A stretch of 64,000 nucleotides of DNA from Sphingomonas sp. Root241. GTDB taxonomy: Bacteria; Pseudomonadota; Alphaproteobacteria; Sphingomonadales; Sphingomonadaceae. The notes under the pieces were generated by a model. It made no database searches. It saw only the letters and a program-made list of their open reading frames with translations, and had not been told where the DNA came from. The stretch spans positions 1,442,236-1,506,235 of the forward strand of contig NZ_LMIV01000001.1 of assembly GCF_001428865.1 (NCBI RefSeq), in the 5' to 3' direction. Position 1 is the stretch's first letter. Every line of letters starts with the position of its first letter. The translations under genes and the position numbers were made by a program. This document shows positions 34,521-44,721 of this stretch, in pieces.

Positions 34521-36528
34521 GCTCAAAGTAGACGGAGTCGAAGTCGAGGTGCCGCAGGGCGCCACCGTGCTCCAGGCCTGCGAAGCCGCGGGCAAGGAGA
34601 TTCCGCGCTTCTGCTATCACGAGCGGCTGTCGATCGCCGGCAATTGCCGCATGTGCCTCGTCGAAGTGAAGCCCGGGCCGCCCAAGCCCCAGGCTTCGTG
34701 CGCGCTGCCCGCCGCCGAGGGGCAGGAGATCCGTACCGACAGCCAGATGGTGAAGGCCGCGCGCGAAGGCGTGATGGAATTCCTGCTGATCAATCACCCG
34801 CTCGATTGCCCGATCTGCGACCAGGGCGGCGAATGCGACCTGCAGGACCAGTCGATCGCTTATGGCAAGGGCCATAGCCGCTACACCGAGAACAAGCGGG
34901 CGGTGACCGAGAAGTATATGGGTCCGATCATCAAGACGATCATGACCCGCTGCATCCAGTGCACCCGCTGCGTCCGCTTCGGCGAGGAAGTGGCCGGCGT
35001 GGACGAAATCGGCGCGATCTATCGCGGCGAGGACATGCAGATCACGACTTATCTGGAGAAGGCGTTCAGGAGCGAGCTTTCCGGCAACACCGTCGATCTC
35101 TGCCCGGTCGGCGCGCTGACCCACAAGCCGGTCGCGTTCGAATATCGCCCGTGGGAATTGAAGCGGAACCTCTCGATCGACGTGATGGATGCCGTGGGCA
35201 CCAACATCCGCCTCGACAGCCGCGGCCGCCAGGTGATGCGCGTGCTTCCGCGGATCAACGAGGACGTCAACGAGGAATGGGCGCACGACAAGACGCGCTA
35301 CCATGTCGACGCATTGGTCCGCCGCCGGCTCGACAAGCCCTATGTCCGCAAGGACGACAAGCTGGTCGAGGCGAGCTGGGACGAGGCGTTCGACGCGATC
35401 GCCGCAGTGAATGCGGGTTCCAGCGTCGCGGCGATCGCCGGCGACCTGCTCGATTGCGAGACGATGTACGCCGCCAAGGCGCTGCTAAAGGGCCTCGGCT
35501 CGGAACTGATCGAGAGCCGCCAGACGGGCATGGACTATGACGTGTCGAGCCTCGGCGCGGTGGCGTTCAACCCGACCATCGCCGGTGTCGAGGATGCGGA
35601 TGCGATCCTGCTGATCGGCAGCAACCTGCGTTGGGAAGCGCCGCTGATCAACACGCGGGTCCGGAAAGCGATCAAGAAGGGCGCCAAGGTCTTCGCGATC
35701 GGGCCCGAGACCGATCTCACCTACAAGCTCGAATGGCTGGGCAACGACCTGTCGCTGCTCGGCAAGCTGCCCGATCAGGTGGTGCAGGCGTTCGACGGCG
35801 CGAAGAAGCCGCTGGTGATCGTCGGCCCCGGCGCGCTGGGTGCGGGCTTCGGCGCGGCGCTCGCATTGGTCGAGCCGATGAAGCTGGTGCGCACGCTCGA
35901 GGACGGGTCGGCATGGAACGGCTTCGGCGTGGTCCATATCGCCGCGGCGCGGATGGGGGCGCTGATGCTCGGCTTCGCGCAGAAGGGCGGCATCGCTGAT
36001 ATCGTCGCCGCGAACCCGAGGCTCGCTTTCTTCCTCGGCGCCGACGAAGTCGATTTCTCGAAGTTCGAGAGCAGCTTCAAGGTGTTCATCGGCCATCATG
36101 GCGACAAGGGCGCGCATCATGCCGATGTGATCCTGCCCTCGGCGACCTATGCCGAGAAGCCAGGCACCTATGTGAACCTCGAAGGCCGCGTCCAGCGTGC
36201 CGACCGCGCAGTGTTCGCGCCGGGCGACGCGCGCGAGGACTGGTCGATCCTGCGTGCGCTCTCCGACAGGCTCGGCCGTACTTTGCCGTTCGACAGCTTC
36301 GAGGAGCTGCGCGCGGCGATGGCATCCGAAGTGCCGGCGCTGGGGCAGGAGGGCCTGGTGACCTTCGCGTGGAAGGCGCCCAAGCTCTCCGCCAAGGCCA
36401 GCGGTCCGGTCAACTATCCGATCGCCGACTTCTATCTGACCAACGCGATCTGCCGCGCATCTCCGACGATGCAGCGCTGCTCGGCCGAACTGGTCCATGG
36501 CGAAGATTTTGCGGAGGCCGCGGAGTGA
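34513..36528 (+). CDS. nuoG: NADH-quinone oxidoreductase subunit G
   Basis: A 671-residue 75-kDa subunit, the largest of the peripheral arm. [2Fe-2S] ligands are in RFCYHERLSIAGNCRMCLVE; the His-Cys cluster is in NHPLDCPICDQGGECDLQDQ; the next [4Fe-4S] ligands are in RCIQCTRCVRFGEEVAGVDE. The rest is the molybdopterin-oxidoreductase-like domain, without molybdenum. I placed the start at GTG 34513 ([20 protein letters not shown]), which overlaps the upstream ORF by 8 bases; an ATG further upstream would only add residues from the preceding ORF. The stop is followed by a palindromic repeat before nuoH. Confidence 0.97.
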   Translation: MPKLKVDGVEVEVPQGATVLQACEAAGKEIPRFCYHERLSIAGNCRMCLVEVKPGPPKPQASCALPAAEGQEIRTDSQMVKAAREGVMEFLLINHPLDCPICDQGGECDLQDQSIAYGKGHSRYTENKRAVTEKYMGPIIKTIMTRCIQCTRCVRFGEEVAGVDEIGAIYRGEDMQITTYLEKAFRSELSGNTVDLCPVGALTHKPVAFEYRPWELKRNLSIDVMDAVGTNIRLDSRGRQVMRVLPRINEDVNEEWAHDKTRYHVDALVRRRLDKPYVRKDDKLVEASWDEAFDAIAAVNAGSSVAAIAGDLLDCETMYAAKALLKGLGSELIESRQTGMDYDVSSLGAVAFNPTIAGVEDADAILLIGSNLRWEAPLINTRVRKAIKKGAKVFAIGPETDLTYKLEWLGNDLSLLGKLPDQVVQAFDGAKKPLVIVGPGALGAGFGAALALVEPMKLVRTLEDGSAWNGFGVVHIAAARMGALMLGFAQKGGIADIVAANPRLAFFLGADEVDFSKFESSFKVFIGHHGDKGAHHADVILPSATYAEKPGTYVNLEGRVQRADRAVFAPGDAREDWSILRALSDRLGRTLPFDSFEELRAAMASEVPALGQEGLVTFAWKAPKLSAKASGPVNYPIADFYLTNAICRASPTMQRCSAELVHGEDFAEAAE

Positions 36529-36545
36529 GCGGGGTCGCCCTTCCT

Positions 36546-36648
36546 GGTTCCCCTGCGAAGGCAGGGGCCCAGCCCCTTGAACAAATCACGCGCGTTAGCG
36601 CGCTCGGCGCATCGCGCCGAGTCTGGGCCCCTGCCTTCGCAGGGGAAC
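36546..36648. repeat. Paired palindromic repeat (family D) between nuoG and nuoH
   Basis: Arms GTTCCCCTGCGAAGGCAGGG with GCCCAG and CTGGGCCCCTGCCTTCGCAG with GGGAAC are near-perfect inverted copies about 55 bases apart. Between them lie GCGCGTTAGCGCGC and GGCGCATCGCGCC, each able to form an inner hairpin. This is the only interruption by non-coding repeat inside the nuo operon. Confidence 0.8.
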
Positions 36649-36661
36649 AGGGAGTAATCGC

Positions 36662-37717
36662 ATGACCGCCTTCTTCCAGAACTTCGTGGGTCTGCCCTTC
36701 GGCTGGGCGTGGTTCGTCGCGACGATCGTCGGCATTCTCGTGATCGCATTGCCGCTGATGCTCGCGGTGGCGATGATCATCTATGCCGACCGGAAGATCT
36801 GGGCGGCGATGGCGCTGCGGCGCGGCCCCAATGTGGTCGGCCCGTTTGGCCTGCTCCAGAGCTTCGCCGACGGCCTGAAGGTGTTCCTCCAGGAAACGAT
36901 CATCCCGTCGAGCGCCAACAAGGCCCTGTTCCTGATCGCGCCGATCATCACCTTCACGGTCGCGTTGATCGTGTGGGCGGTGGTGCCTTGGCAGGCGGGC
37001 GTGGTGCTCTCCAACATCAATGTCGGCTTGCTCTACATCCTCGCGGCCTCGTCGCTCGGCGTCTACGGCATCATCCTCGCGGGCTGGTCGTCCAACTCGA
37101 AATACCCCTTCTACTCGGCGATCCGCGCTGCGGCGCAGATGGTGAGCTACGAAGTCTCGATCGGCTTCGTGCTGATCTCGGTGGTGCTGTGGGCGGGGAC
37201 GTTCAACCTCGGCGGTATCGTCGAGGCGCAGCGCGGCCATGTGTTCGGCCTTTTCAACGGCTTCGGGTTCAATCCGCTGCTGTTCCCGATGGCGGTGGTG
37301 TTCTTCATCTCGTCGCTCGCCGAAACGCAGCGCGCGCCATTCGACCTCACCGAGGCTGAGAGCGAGCTCGTCGCGGGCTATCAGACCGAATATTCGTCGA
37401 TGAGCTTCGCGCTCTACTGGCTCGGCGAATATGCCAACGTGCTGCTGATGTGTACGCTCAACGCGACGCTCTTCTGGGGCGGCTATCTGCCTCCGTTCGA
37501 CTGGGCGCCGCTTTATTGGGTGCCGGGCATTATCTGGCTGTTCGCCAAGATCCTGTTCTTCTTCTTCGTGTTCAGCTGGGTAAAGGCGACCGTCCCGCGC
37601 TATCGCTACGACCAGCTGATGCGGCTGGGCTGGAAGATCTTCCTGCCGCTGTCGCTGATCTTCGTGTTCCTGGTGTCGGGGTACCTTATGCTGATGCGAG
37701 TGGGGGTGCCCGCGTGA
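36662..37717 (+). CDS. nuoH: NADH-quinone oxidoreductase subunit H
   Basis: A 351-residue membrane subunit linking the quinone site to the proton-pumping arm. Conserved elements are [20 protein letters not shown] and [15 protein letters not shown] with the charged residues of the E-channel, the cytoplasmic loop [20 protein letters not shown], and [20 protein letters not shown]. About eight transmembrane helices are visible. It starts at the ATG 36662, just after the family D repeat. It ends in a GTGA overlap with the lipoprotein-like ORF. Confidence 0.97.
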   Translation: MTAFFQNFVGLPFGWAWFVATIVGILVIALPLMLAVAMIIYADRKIWAAMALRRGPNVVGPFGLLQSFADGLKVFLQETIIPSSANKALFLIAPIITFTVALIVWAVVPWQAGVVLSNINVGLLYILAASSLGVYGIILAGWSSNSKYPFYSAIRAAAQMVSYEVSIGFVLISVVLWAGTFNLGGIVEAQRGHVFGLFNGFGFNPLLFPMAVVFFISSLAETQRAPFDLTEAESELVAGYQTEYSSMSFALYWLGEYANVLLMCTLNATLFWGGYLPPFDWAPLYWVPGIIWLFAKILFFFFVFSWVKATVPRYRYDQLMRLGWKIFLPLSLIFVFLVSGYLMLMRVGVPA

Positions 37718-38166
37718 TCGTTCTTCGCATTCTATTGACGTTGCCTCTAATTGGGTGCGCGGAGCAACCGTTCGTAGAGCAGCGAGCTGAGACCTTTGAA
37801 GGCGTGGGAATGGGATTTGTTTGCTCGAACGTTTCGACGCCACGGAAAAACAAACAGTTCGTGATCGCTGCTGCTCGATTGGATGGGCATAGCATCGTGC
37901 GTTACGGCTCCATTCCGGGAGGAGGGCTTCCGCGATTTGCCGGCAAGTTCGTAGATGCGATAAGTTATTATGCGATCCAAGACGGCCCCGATGGAAAAAA
38001 GTTGCGGATTCGCGCTGGCGGTCAAGCCTTGGCAGGGCATGAAGAAGTTGAGCTAACTATCCATCAGCTAAAGGCTGGGGAATGGAAGGCTGACGTGTCC
38101 GTAAAGGGGAGTGGCGTCGACTATCGAGCCTCCTGCCTTCCTGTCAATTCTGGTGCTGAGAGCTGA
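37714..38166 (+). CDS. Putative lipoprotein between nuoH and nuoI
   Basis: A 150-residue protein starting at GTG 37714 ([20 protein letters not shown]). The L-I-G-C segment is a plausible lipobox with the Cys about residue 15, so the mature domain would be lipid-anchored in the periplasm. The rest ([40 protein letters not shown] and a final Cys in [10 protein letters not shown]) is beta-rich and unrecognised. Base composition is lower in GC than the neighbours (for example 37760-38080). Its GTGA overlap with nuoH indicates coupled expression. It is separated from nuoI by one base. Confidence 0.62.
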   Translation: MIVLRILLTLPLIGCAEQPFVEQRAETFEGVGMGFVCSNVSTPRKNKQFVIAAARLDGHSIVRYGSIPGGGLPRFAGKFVDAISYYAIQDGPDGKKLRIRAGGQALAGHEEVELTIHQLKAGEWKADVSVKGSGVDYRASCLPVNSGAES

Positions 38167-38167
38167 A

Positions 38168-38653
38168 ATGAGCATCGCCCAACTCGTCCGTTCCTACACG
38201 CTGTGGGAGTTCCTCAAGGCCCACTGGCTGACCTTGCGATACTTCTTCAAGCCCAAGGCGACGATCAACTATCCGTACGAGAAGAACCCGATCTCGCCTC
38301 GCTTCCGCGGTGAGCATGCGCTGCGTCGTTATGCGAACGGCGAAGAGCGCTGCATCGCTTGCAAGCTGTGCGAGGCGGTGTGTCCGGCGCTGGCGATCAC
38401 GATCGAGGCCGAGCCGCGCGACGACGGCAGCCGCCGCACGACGCGCTACGACATCGACATGACCAAGTGCATCTATTGCGGATTGTGCCAGGAGGCGTGC
38501 CCCGTCGATGCGATCGTCGAAGGCCCGAACTTCGAATTCTCGACCGAGACCCGCGAGGAGCTGATCTACGACAAGGATAAGCTGCTCGCGAACGGCGACC
38601 GCTGGGAGCGCGCGATCGCCGCGAACCTTGCCGCCGATGCACCGTACCGTTAA
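38168..38653 (+). CDS. nuoI: NADH-quinone oxidoreductase subunit I
   Basis: A 161-residue ferredoxin-like subunit carrying clusters N6a and N6b. The two [4Fe-4S] motifs are [16 protein letters not shown] and [16 protein letters not shown], each with the expected C-x2-C-x2-C-x3-C spacing. The N-terminal helix ([20 protein letters not shown]) and [20 protein letters not shown] are standard. The ATG at 38168 is two bases after the TGA of the preceding ORF. Confidence 0.97.
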   Translation: MSIAQLVRSYTLWEFLKAHWLTLRYFFKPKATINYPYEKNPISPRFRGEHALRRYANGEERCIACKLCEAVCPALAITIEAEPRDDGSRRTTRYDIDMTKCIYCGLCQEACPVDAIVEGPNFEFSTETREELIYDKDKLLANGDRWERAIAANLAADAPYR

Positions 38654-38686
38654 GCGCACCGCAATCGTCAGGGGCCGCCAGATTCC

Positions 38687-39298
38687 GTGATCCAGCTTCT
38701 CGCCTTTTATCTGTTCGCGACTGTCGTCATCGCCTCCGGGGCGCTGACGATCCTGTCGCGCAATCCGGTGCATTCGGTGCTCTGGCTGATCCTCGCTTTT
38801 TTCAATGCGGCGGGACTGATGGTGCTTGCGGGCGCCGAGTTCATCGCGATGCTGCTCGTCATCGTCTATGTCGGCGCGGTCGCGGTGCTCTTCCTGTTCG
38901 TCGTGATGATGCTCGATATCGACTTCGCCGAGCTGCGTGCGGGCGTGATGCGCTATGCCGCGATCGGCCTCGCGCTCGCGGTCGCGCTGGTCGCCGAGAT
39001 CATCATCGCGATCGGCGCCTATAGCGCAGGCGGGGTCCAGCTCGGCCGCCGCATAGCCCCGATCGACGCAGGCGTGCCCAATATCGAGGCGATCGGGCAA
39101 TTGCTCTACACGCGCTATCTGTTCGTGTTCGAAGGCGCGGGCCTCGTGCTGCTCGTCGCGATGATCGGCGCGATCGTGCTGACCTATCGCCAGCGCAGCG
39201 ACGTCCGCCCGCAGAACATCAATCGCCAGATCAACCGCCGTTCGAAGGATGCGACGCGCAACATGAACCCACCGGTTGGGCAGGGGGTCGAACTGTGA
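38687..39298 (+). CDS. nuoJ: NADH-quinone oxidoreductase subunit J
   Basis: A 203-residue membrane subunit with five predicted helices. The characteristic pi-bulge helix region, with [20 protein letters not shown], and the preceding [20 protein letters not shown] are present. The GTG start at 38687 is 33 bases after nuoI. It overlaps nuoK by 4 bases (GTGA). The charged end ([20 protein letters not shown]) is typical of alphaproteobacterial NuoJ. Confidence 0.95.
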   Translation: MIQLLAFYLFATVVIASGALTILSRNPVHSVLWLILAFFNAAGLMVLAGAEFIAMLLVIVYVGAVAVLFLFVVMMLDIDFAELRAGVMRYAAIGLALAVALVAEIIIAIGAYSAGGVQLGRRIAPIDAGVPNIEAIGQLLYTRYLFVFEGAGLVLLVAMIGAIVLTYRQRSDVRPQNINRQINRRSKDATRNMNPPVGQGVEL

Positions 39299-39600
39299 TC
39301 TCCGTAACGCATTACCTGGTCGTCTCGGCGATCCTGTTCACGCTGGGCGTGCTCGGCATCTTCATGAACCGCAAGAATTTGATCGTCATCCTGATGGCGA
39401 TCGAGCTCATCCTGCTCGCGGTGAACCTCAACCTCGTCGCCTTCTCGGCGGCGCTCGGGGATCTCGTGGGCCAGGTCTTCGCTATGTTCGTGCTGACCGT
39501 CGCCGCCGGCGAGGCCGCGATCGGGCTCGCCATTCTCGTCATCTACTTCCGTAGCCGGGGCACGATCTCGGTCGACGACGTCAATCGGATGAAGGGCTGA
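39295..39600 (+). CDS. nuoK: NADH-quinone oxidoreductase subunit K
   Basis: A 101-residue subunit with three membrane helices: [40 protein letters not shown] and [20 protein letters not shown], the last two holding the conserved membrane Glu residues of the proton path ([11 protein letters not shown] and [10 protein letters not shown]). GTG start at 39295; its last base is the first base of nuoL's ATG. Confidence 0.97.
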   Translation: MISVTHYLVVSAILFTLGVLGIFMNRKNLIVILMAIELILLAVNLNLVAFSAALGDLVGQVFAMFVLTVAAGEAAIGLAILVIYFRSRGTISVDDVNRMKG

Positions 39601-41687
39601 TGTCGCCGATTCTCCTCATCGTATTCCTGCCGCTCGCCGCGGCGGTGATCGCCGGCTTGTCGAACAAGGCGTTCGGCAGCGTGCTGCCCAAGGCGCTGAC
39701 GACGGGTGCGCTGTTCGTCTCGTGCGCGCTCTCCTGGCCGATCTTCATCACCTATCTGCACGGTGGAGCCGAACAGACCGTGGTTCCGGTGCTCAACTGG
39801 ATGACCTCCGGTGCGCTGCAGGTAGAATGGGCACTGCGGGTGGATTCGCTCACCGCGGTGATGCTGGTGGTGATCACCAGCGTCTCGGCGCTCGTCCACC
39901 TCTATAGCTGGGGCTATATGAGCGAGGATGCGGATCAGCCGCGCTTCTTCGCTTATCTCTCGCTGTTCACCTTCGCGATGCTGATGCTCGTGACCGCCGA
40001 TAACCTCGTCCAGATGTTCTTCGGCTGGGAAGGCGTGGGCCTCGCATCCTACCTGCTGATCGGTTTCTGGTTCCGGAAACCGAGCGCCAACGCCGCGGCG
40101 ATCAAGGCGTTCGTCGTCAACCGCGTCGGCGATCTCGGCTTCATGCTCGGCATTTTCGGCACCTATCTCGTGTTCGGCACCGTATCGATCAACGAGATCC
40201 TCGCCGCCGCGCCCAACATGCATGGCTCGACGATCGGCTTCCTGTGGTTCCGCGCGGACACGATGACTGTGCTCTGCCTGCTGCTGTTCCTCGGCGCGAT
40301 GGGCAAGTCCGCGCAGTTGGGACTCCACACCTGGCTCCCCGACGCGATGGAAGGCCCGACCCCGGTGTCGGCGCTGATCCACGCCGCGACGATGGTCACC
40401 GCCGGCGTGTTCATGGTTTGCCGCCTCTCACCGATGTTCGAGACCAGCCCCGTCGCGATGGGCGTGGTGACCTTTGTCGGCGCCGCGACCTGCCTGTTCG
40501 CCGCGACTGTCGGCCTCGTGCAGACCGACATCAAGCGCGTCATCGCCTATTCGACCTGCTCGCAGCTCGGCTACATGTTCTTCGCGGCGGGCGTCGGCGC
40601 TTATGGCGCGGCGATGTTCCATTTGTTCACGCATGCTTTCTTCAAGGCTTTGCTGTTCCTCGGCGCCGGCTCGGTGATCCATGCGATGCACCACGAGCAG
40701 GACATGCGCTTCTATGGCGGTCTGCGGAAACATATCCCGCTGACCTTCTGGACGATGATGTTCGGCACGCTGGCGATCACCGGCGTCGGCATCCCCGCCG
40801 TGTTCGGCAATCCGACTGCGTTCGGCTTCGCCGGCTTCCACTCGAAGGATGCGATCATCGAGGCGGCCTGGGCGGCCGGCGTCCCCAGCGCCTTCTGGGT
40901 CGGGGTGTTCGTGGCGTTGCTCACGAGCTTCTATTCGTGGCGCGTCGTGTTCCTGACCTTCTACGGCAAGCCGCGTTGGGCAGGCTCGGAGCATATCCAG
41001 CACGCCGCCCATGATGCGCATGGTCATGACGGGCATCATGACGACGCCCCCTCGGCCGAGGATGCCGGGCATGCGCCCGACGCCCATCATGCCGCGCACG
41101 ACGATCATGCCCATGAGGGGACGGCGGGCTATCATCCGCACGAGAGCCCGTGGGCGATGCTGATCCCGCTGGTGCTGCTGTCGATCGGTGCGATCGCCGC
41201 GGGCTTCGTCTTCCACGGCTTCTTCATCGAGGCCGAAGAGGGCGCGCATTTCTGGAACGGCGCAATCGCCTTCGACGCGCATCTGATGCATGCGATGCAT
41301 GAAGTGCCGCTCTGGGTGAAGCTCTCGGCCACCGTCGCGATGCTGCTCGGCTTCGGAGGTGCCTGGTACGCCTATATCAAGCGGCCCAGCTTCGCCGGTG
41401 CCGTCGCCAGCAACTTCCAGGTGCTCTACACCTTCCTTCTCAACAAATGGTACTTCGACGAGCTCTACAACTTCCTGTTCGTGCGCCCCGCATTCGCGAT
41501 CGGCCGGCTGCTCTGGAAGGCGGGTGACGAGGGGACCATCGACCGCTTCGGACCCAACGGCATCGCCCGTTTGGTCCAGCTCGGCAGCGTCGGCACGGCG
41601 CGCCTGCAATCGGGATATCTCTACACTTATGCGTTCATCATGCTGATCGGTCTCACCGCCGCGCTCACCTGGGTGATCGCAGGATGA
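39600..41687 (+). CDS. nuoL: NADH-quinone oxidoreductase subunit L with His-rich insertion
   Basis: A 695-residue antiporter-like proton pump, longer than the roughly 610-residue enterobacterial form. The core motifs [40 protein letters not shown] and [20 protein letters not shown] carry the conserved Glu, Lys and His residues of the proton path. Residues about 465-515 form a soluble loop extremely rich in His and Asp ([15 protein letters not shown] and [14 protein letters not shown]). The C-terminal lateral helix and final helix follow. The ATG start shares one base with the nuoK stop. The end overlaps nuoM by 4 bases (ATGA). Confidence 0.96.
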   Translation: MSPILLIVFLPLAAAVIAGLSNKAFGSVLPKALTTGALFVSCALSWPIFITYLHGGAEQTVVPVLNWMTSGALQVEWALRVDSLTAVMLVVITSVSALVHLYSWGYMSEDADQPRFFAYLSLFTFAMLMLVTADNLVQMFFGWEGVGLASYLLIGFWFRKPSANAAAIKAFVVNRVGDLGFMLGIFGTYLVFGTVSINEILAAAPNMHGSTIGFLWFRADTMTVLCLLLFLGAMGKSAQLGLHTWLPDAMEGPTPVSALIHAATMVTAGVFMVCRLSPMFETSPVAMGVVTFVGAATCLFAATVGLVQTDIKRVIAYSTCSQLGYMFFAAGVGAYGAAMFHLFTHAFFKALLFLGAGSVIHAMHHEQDMRFYGGLRKHIPLTFWTMMFGTLAITGVGIPAVFGNPTAFGFAGFHSKDAIIEAAWAAGVPSAFWVGVFVALLTSFYSWRVVFLTFYGKPRWAGSEHIQHAAHDAHGHDGHHDDAPSAEDAGHAPDAHHAAHDDHAHEGTAGYHPHESPWAMLIPLVLLSIGAIAAGFVFHGFFIEAEEGAHFWNGAIAFDAHLMHAMHEVPLWVKLSATVAMLLGFGGAWYAYIKRPSFAGAVASNFQVLYTFLLNKWYFDELYNFLFVRPAFAIGRLLWKAGDEGTIDRFGPNGIARLVQLGSVGTARLQSGYLYTYAFIMLIGLTAALTWVIAG

Positions 41688-43261
41688 CCGGTTTCCCGAT
41701 CCTTTCCATCATGCTGGCAGTACCCGCGATCGCCGCGGTCGCCTGCCTGTTCGCCGGCGCGCAGGGCGCCCGCTGGATCGCTTTGGGCGCTACCTTGGTC
41801 GATCTGGCGCTCGGCATCTGGCTCTGGGCCAATTTCGACCAGAGCGCTGGTGCGGCGCAGTGGCAGTTCGTCGAGCATGTCCGGCTGTTCGGCATCGGTG
41901 GCGTCGATTTCGCCTGGGCGCTGGGCATCGACGGCTTCGCCTTGTTGCTGATCATGCTCTCGGTCTTCCTCATGCCGATCTGCATCGGCGCGAGCTGGGT
42001 CGCGATCGAGAAGCGCGTCCCCGAATATATGGCGGCGATGCTCGTCACGCTGATCCTGATGATCGGCACCTTCGCCGCGCAGGACCTTTTGCTCTTTTAC
42101 GTCTTCTTCGAAGGCGGCCTGATCCCGATGTACCTGATCATTGGCATCTGGGGCGGGGCGAACCGCATCTACGCGTCGTACAAATTCTTCCTCTACACGC
42201 TGCTCGGCTCGCTGCTGATGCTGATCGCGATGATCGCGATGCTGCTCAATGCCGGCACCGCCTCGATCCCCGAGCTGATGGCGCACGATTTCCCGGCGCA
42301 GTGGCAGACCTGGCTGTGGCTGGCGTTCTTCGCCTCGTTCGCGGTCAAGATGCCGATGTGGCCGGTCCACACTTGGCTTCCCGATGCACACGTGCAGGCG
42401 CCGACCGCCGGTTCGGTGATCCTGGCTGGCGTGCTGCTCAAGCTCGGGGGCTATGGCTTCCTGCGCTTCAGCCTGCCGATGTTCCCCGAAGCCTCGGCGC
42501 AGTTCATGTGGCTGGTGTTCGCGTTGTCGTGCGTCGCGGTGGTCTACACCTCGCTGGTCGCCTTGGTGCAGTCGGACATGAAGAAGCTGATCGCTTATTC
42601 CTCGGTCGCGCACATGGCGATCGTGACGATGGGGCTGTTCGCCTTCAACCAGCAGGGCGTGGAAGGCGCGATGATGGTCATGCTCGGCCACGGCCTCGTT
42701 TCGGGCGCGCTCTTCCTCTGCGTCGGCGTGATCTACGATCGCCTGCACACTCGCGAGATCGACCGCTACGGCGGGCTCGCGATCAACATGCCGCGCTATG
42801 CACTGTTGTTCATGCTGTTCACCATGGCCTCGGTCGGCCTGCCGGGAACCAGCAACTTCGTCGGCGAGTTCCTCGGGCTGGCGGGCGTGTACCAGGTCTC
42901 GACCTGGACCGCGTTGATCGGCACCAGTGGCATCATCCTGGGTGCGGCCTACATGCTGTACCTCTATCGCCGCGTCGTGTTCGGCGATCTGACCAAAGAT
43001 GATGTCCGCGCGATGCCGGATTTGTCGGTGCGCGAGATTTCGCTGCTCGCCCCTATCGCCGCTGCAGTGCTGTGGATGGGCGTATACCCTGAGAGCTTCC
43101 TCAAGCCGATGCGGCCTGACGTCGAGCGGCTGGTCGAGCGGATGAGCCGCGTGATGCCTGCGGGTGACTCGCAGCCGACCGCCGGCAAGCCCGCGCCCGC
43201 CGCCGCGCATAATGAGGAACATGCTGCCCCCGCCGCTGCTGCGCACGGGGAGGCGCACTGA
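41684..43261 (+). CDS. nuoM: NADH-quinone oxidoreductase subunit M
   Basis: A 525-residue antiporter-like subunit with about 14 helices. Landmarks are [20 protein letters not shown] (conserved Glu), [20 protein letters not shown] with the Lys-bearing preceding segment, and [20 protein letters not shown]. The C-terminus has an Ala/His/Glu-rich tail ([20 protein letters not shown] with EAH) absent from most family members. It overlaps nuoL and nuoN (ATGA and shared base, respectively). Confidence 0.97.
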   Translation: MTGFPILSIMLAVPAIAAVACLFAGAQGARWIALGATLVDLALGIWLWANFDQSAGAAQWQFVEHVRLFGIGGVDFAWALGIDGFALLLIMLSVFLMPICIGASWVAIEKRVPEYMAAMLVTLILMIGTFAAQDLLLFYVFFEGGLIPMYLIIGIWGGANRIYASYKFFLYTLLGSLLMLIAMIAMLLNAGTASIPELMAHDFPAQWQTWLWLAFFASFAVKMPMWPVHTWLPDAHVQAPTAGSVILAGVLLKLGGYGFLRFSLPMFPEASAQFMWLVFALSCVAVVYTSLVALVQSDMKKLIAYSSVAHMAIVTMGLFAFNQQGVEGAMMVMLGHGLVSGALFLCVGVIYDRLHTREIDRYGGLAINMPRYALLFMLFTMASVGLPGTSNFVGEFLGLAGVYQVSTWTALIGTSGIILGAAYMLYLYRRVVFGDLTKDDVRAMPDLSVREISLLAPIAAAVLWMGVYPESFLKPMRPDVERLVERMSRVMPAGDSQPTAGKPAPAAAHNEEHAAPAAAAHGEAH

Positions 43262-44721
43262 TGAGCTATTCGATGCAATTGATGATGGTCCTGCCCGAGC
43301 TGGTGCTCAGCCTGGGCGCGATCCTGCTGATGCTGGTCGCCGCATGGGGCGGGCAGGCTTCCACCAAGCTGGTGAGCTGGGCGTCGATCGCCGTTCTGAT
43401 CGGCGCGGGCATCGCGCTGGCGGGGCCGGCTTCGGCCGGCGGCGAGGCGTTCGGAGGGCTCTATCGCCCCGACATGTTCGCCGCTTTCGCCAAGGCGCTG
43501 ATCTTCTTCGCCGCCGCGGTCTCGATCCTTATCGCGCCTCGTTTTTTCCAGACCACCTCCGGCGACGATCTGCGTCCCGAATATCCCGTGCTCATCCTGC
43601 TCTCGGCAGCGGGCATGGGGATGATGGTTTCGGCAGGCGATCTGATGAGCCTCTATGTCGGTCTCGAGCTGCAGAGCCTCTCGGCGTACATCCTCGCCAG
43701 CTTCATGCGCCGCGATACCCGTTCGGCCGAAGCGGGCCTGAAGTATTTTGTCCTCGGCGCGCTCGCCTCGGGCATCCTGCTCTACGGCATCAGCTTGGTG
43801 TACGGCTTCTCGGGCACGACGCTCTTCGCGGGCATCGCCGATGCCTATGGCACGACGGATCTACGTAGTCCTCAAGGGATTGGCCTGTTGTTCGGCCTCG
43901 TATTCGTCTTCGCGGGTCTCGCCTTCAAGATCAGCGCCGTGCCGTTCCACATGTGGACCCCGGACGTCTACGAAGGCGCGCCGACGCCGGTGACTGCATT
44001 CTTCGCTTCGGCACCCAAGGTCGCGGCGATCGCGCTCGCCACCCGCGTCGCGATCGAGGCGATGGGCCCGGCGATCCACGACTGGCGCCAGATCGTCATC
44101 TTCGCGGCCTTGGCCTCGATCATCTTCGGCGCGGTCGCGGCGATCGGCCAGACCAACATCAAGCGGCTGCTCGCTTATTCGTCGATCAACAATGTCGGCT
44201 TCGCTTTGATCGGCTTGGCGGCCGGCGGCGAGGCGGGTGTGTCGAGCGTGCTCTATTACATGGCGATCTACGTGGTCATGACGCTGGGCAGCTTCCTGAT
44301 CGTGCTCCAGATGCGCGGGCCCGATGGCCAGCCGATCGAGAGCATTGCGAGCCTCTCGGGCATGTCGCGTTCGCGACCGGGCCTCGCGCTCGCCTTCGCG
44401 ATCTTCATGTTCAGCCTTGCGGGTATTCCGCCATTGCTCGGCTTCTTCGCCAAGCTGCAGGTGTTCGTCGCGGCGGTGCACGCCGGGCTGTTCATCTTCG
44501 CGGCGGTCGGCGCCGCTGCCTCGGCGATCGGAGCCTTCTATTATCTGAAGATCGTCAAGACGATGTACTTCGACGAGCCGGGCGAGCCGCTCTCGGGCAA
44601 GACCGATCCGGTCGAGGGTGCATTGCTGGTGGTCGCCGCGGCGGTGATCTCGCCGCTCGGCTGGCCACTGCTCGGGCAGCTCGAGCTGTTCACTGCGTCG
44701 GCCGCGAAGGCGCTGTTCTGA
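43261..44721 (+). CDS. nuoN: NADH-quinone oxidoreductase subunit N
   Basis: A 486-residue antiporter-like subunit completing complex I. Standard segments are GLELQSLSAYILASFMRRDT (membrane Glu), KYFVLGALASGILLYGISLV, VPFHMWTPDVYEGAPTPVTA and NIKRLLAYSSINNVGFALIG. The start ATG shares its first base with the nuoM stop. The TGA stop (44719-44721) lies within what appears to be the birA start. Confidence 0.97.
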   Translation: MSYSMQLMMVLPELVLSLGAILLMLVAAWGGQASTKLVSWASIAVLIGAGIALAGPASAGGEAFGGLYRPDMFAAFAKALIFFAAAVSILIAPRFFQTTSGDDLRPEYPVLILLSAAGMGMMVSAGDLMSLYVGLELQSLSAYILASFMRRDTRSAEAGLKYFVLGALASGILLYGISLVYGFSGTTLFAGIADAYGTTDLRSPQGIGLLFGLVFVFAGLAFKISAVPFHMWTPDVYEGAPTPVTAFFASAPKVAAIALATRVAIEAMGPAIHDWRQIVIFAALASIIFGAVAAIGQTNIKRLLAYSSINNVGFALIGLAAGGEAGVSSVLYYMAIYVVMTLGSFLIVLQMRGPDGQPIESIASLSGMSRSRPGLALAFAIFMFSLAGIPPLLGFFAKLQVFVAAVHAGLFIFAAVGAAASAIGAFYYLKIVKTMYFDEPGEPLSGKTDPVEGALLVVAAAVISPLGWPLLGQLELFTASAAKALF

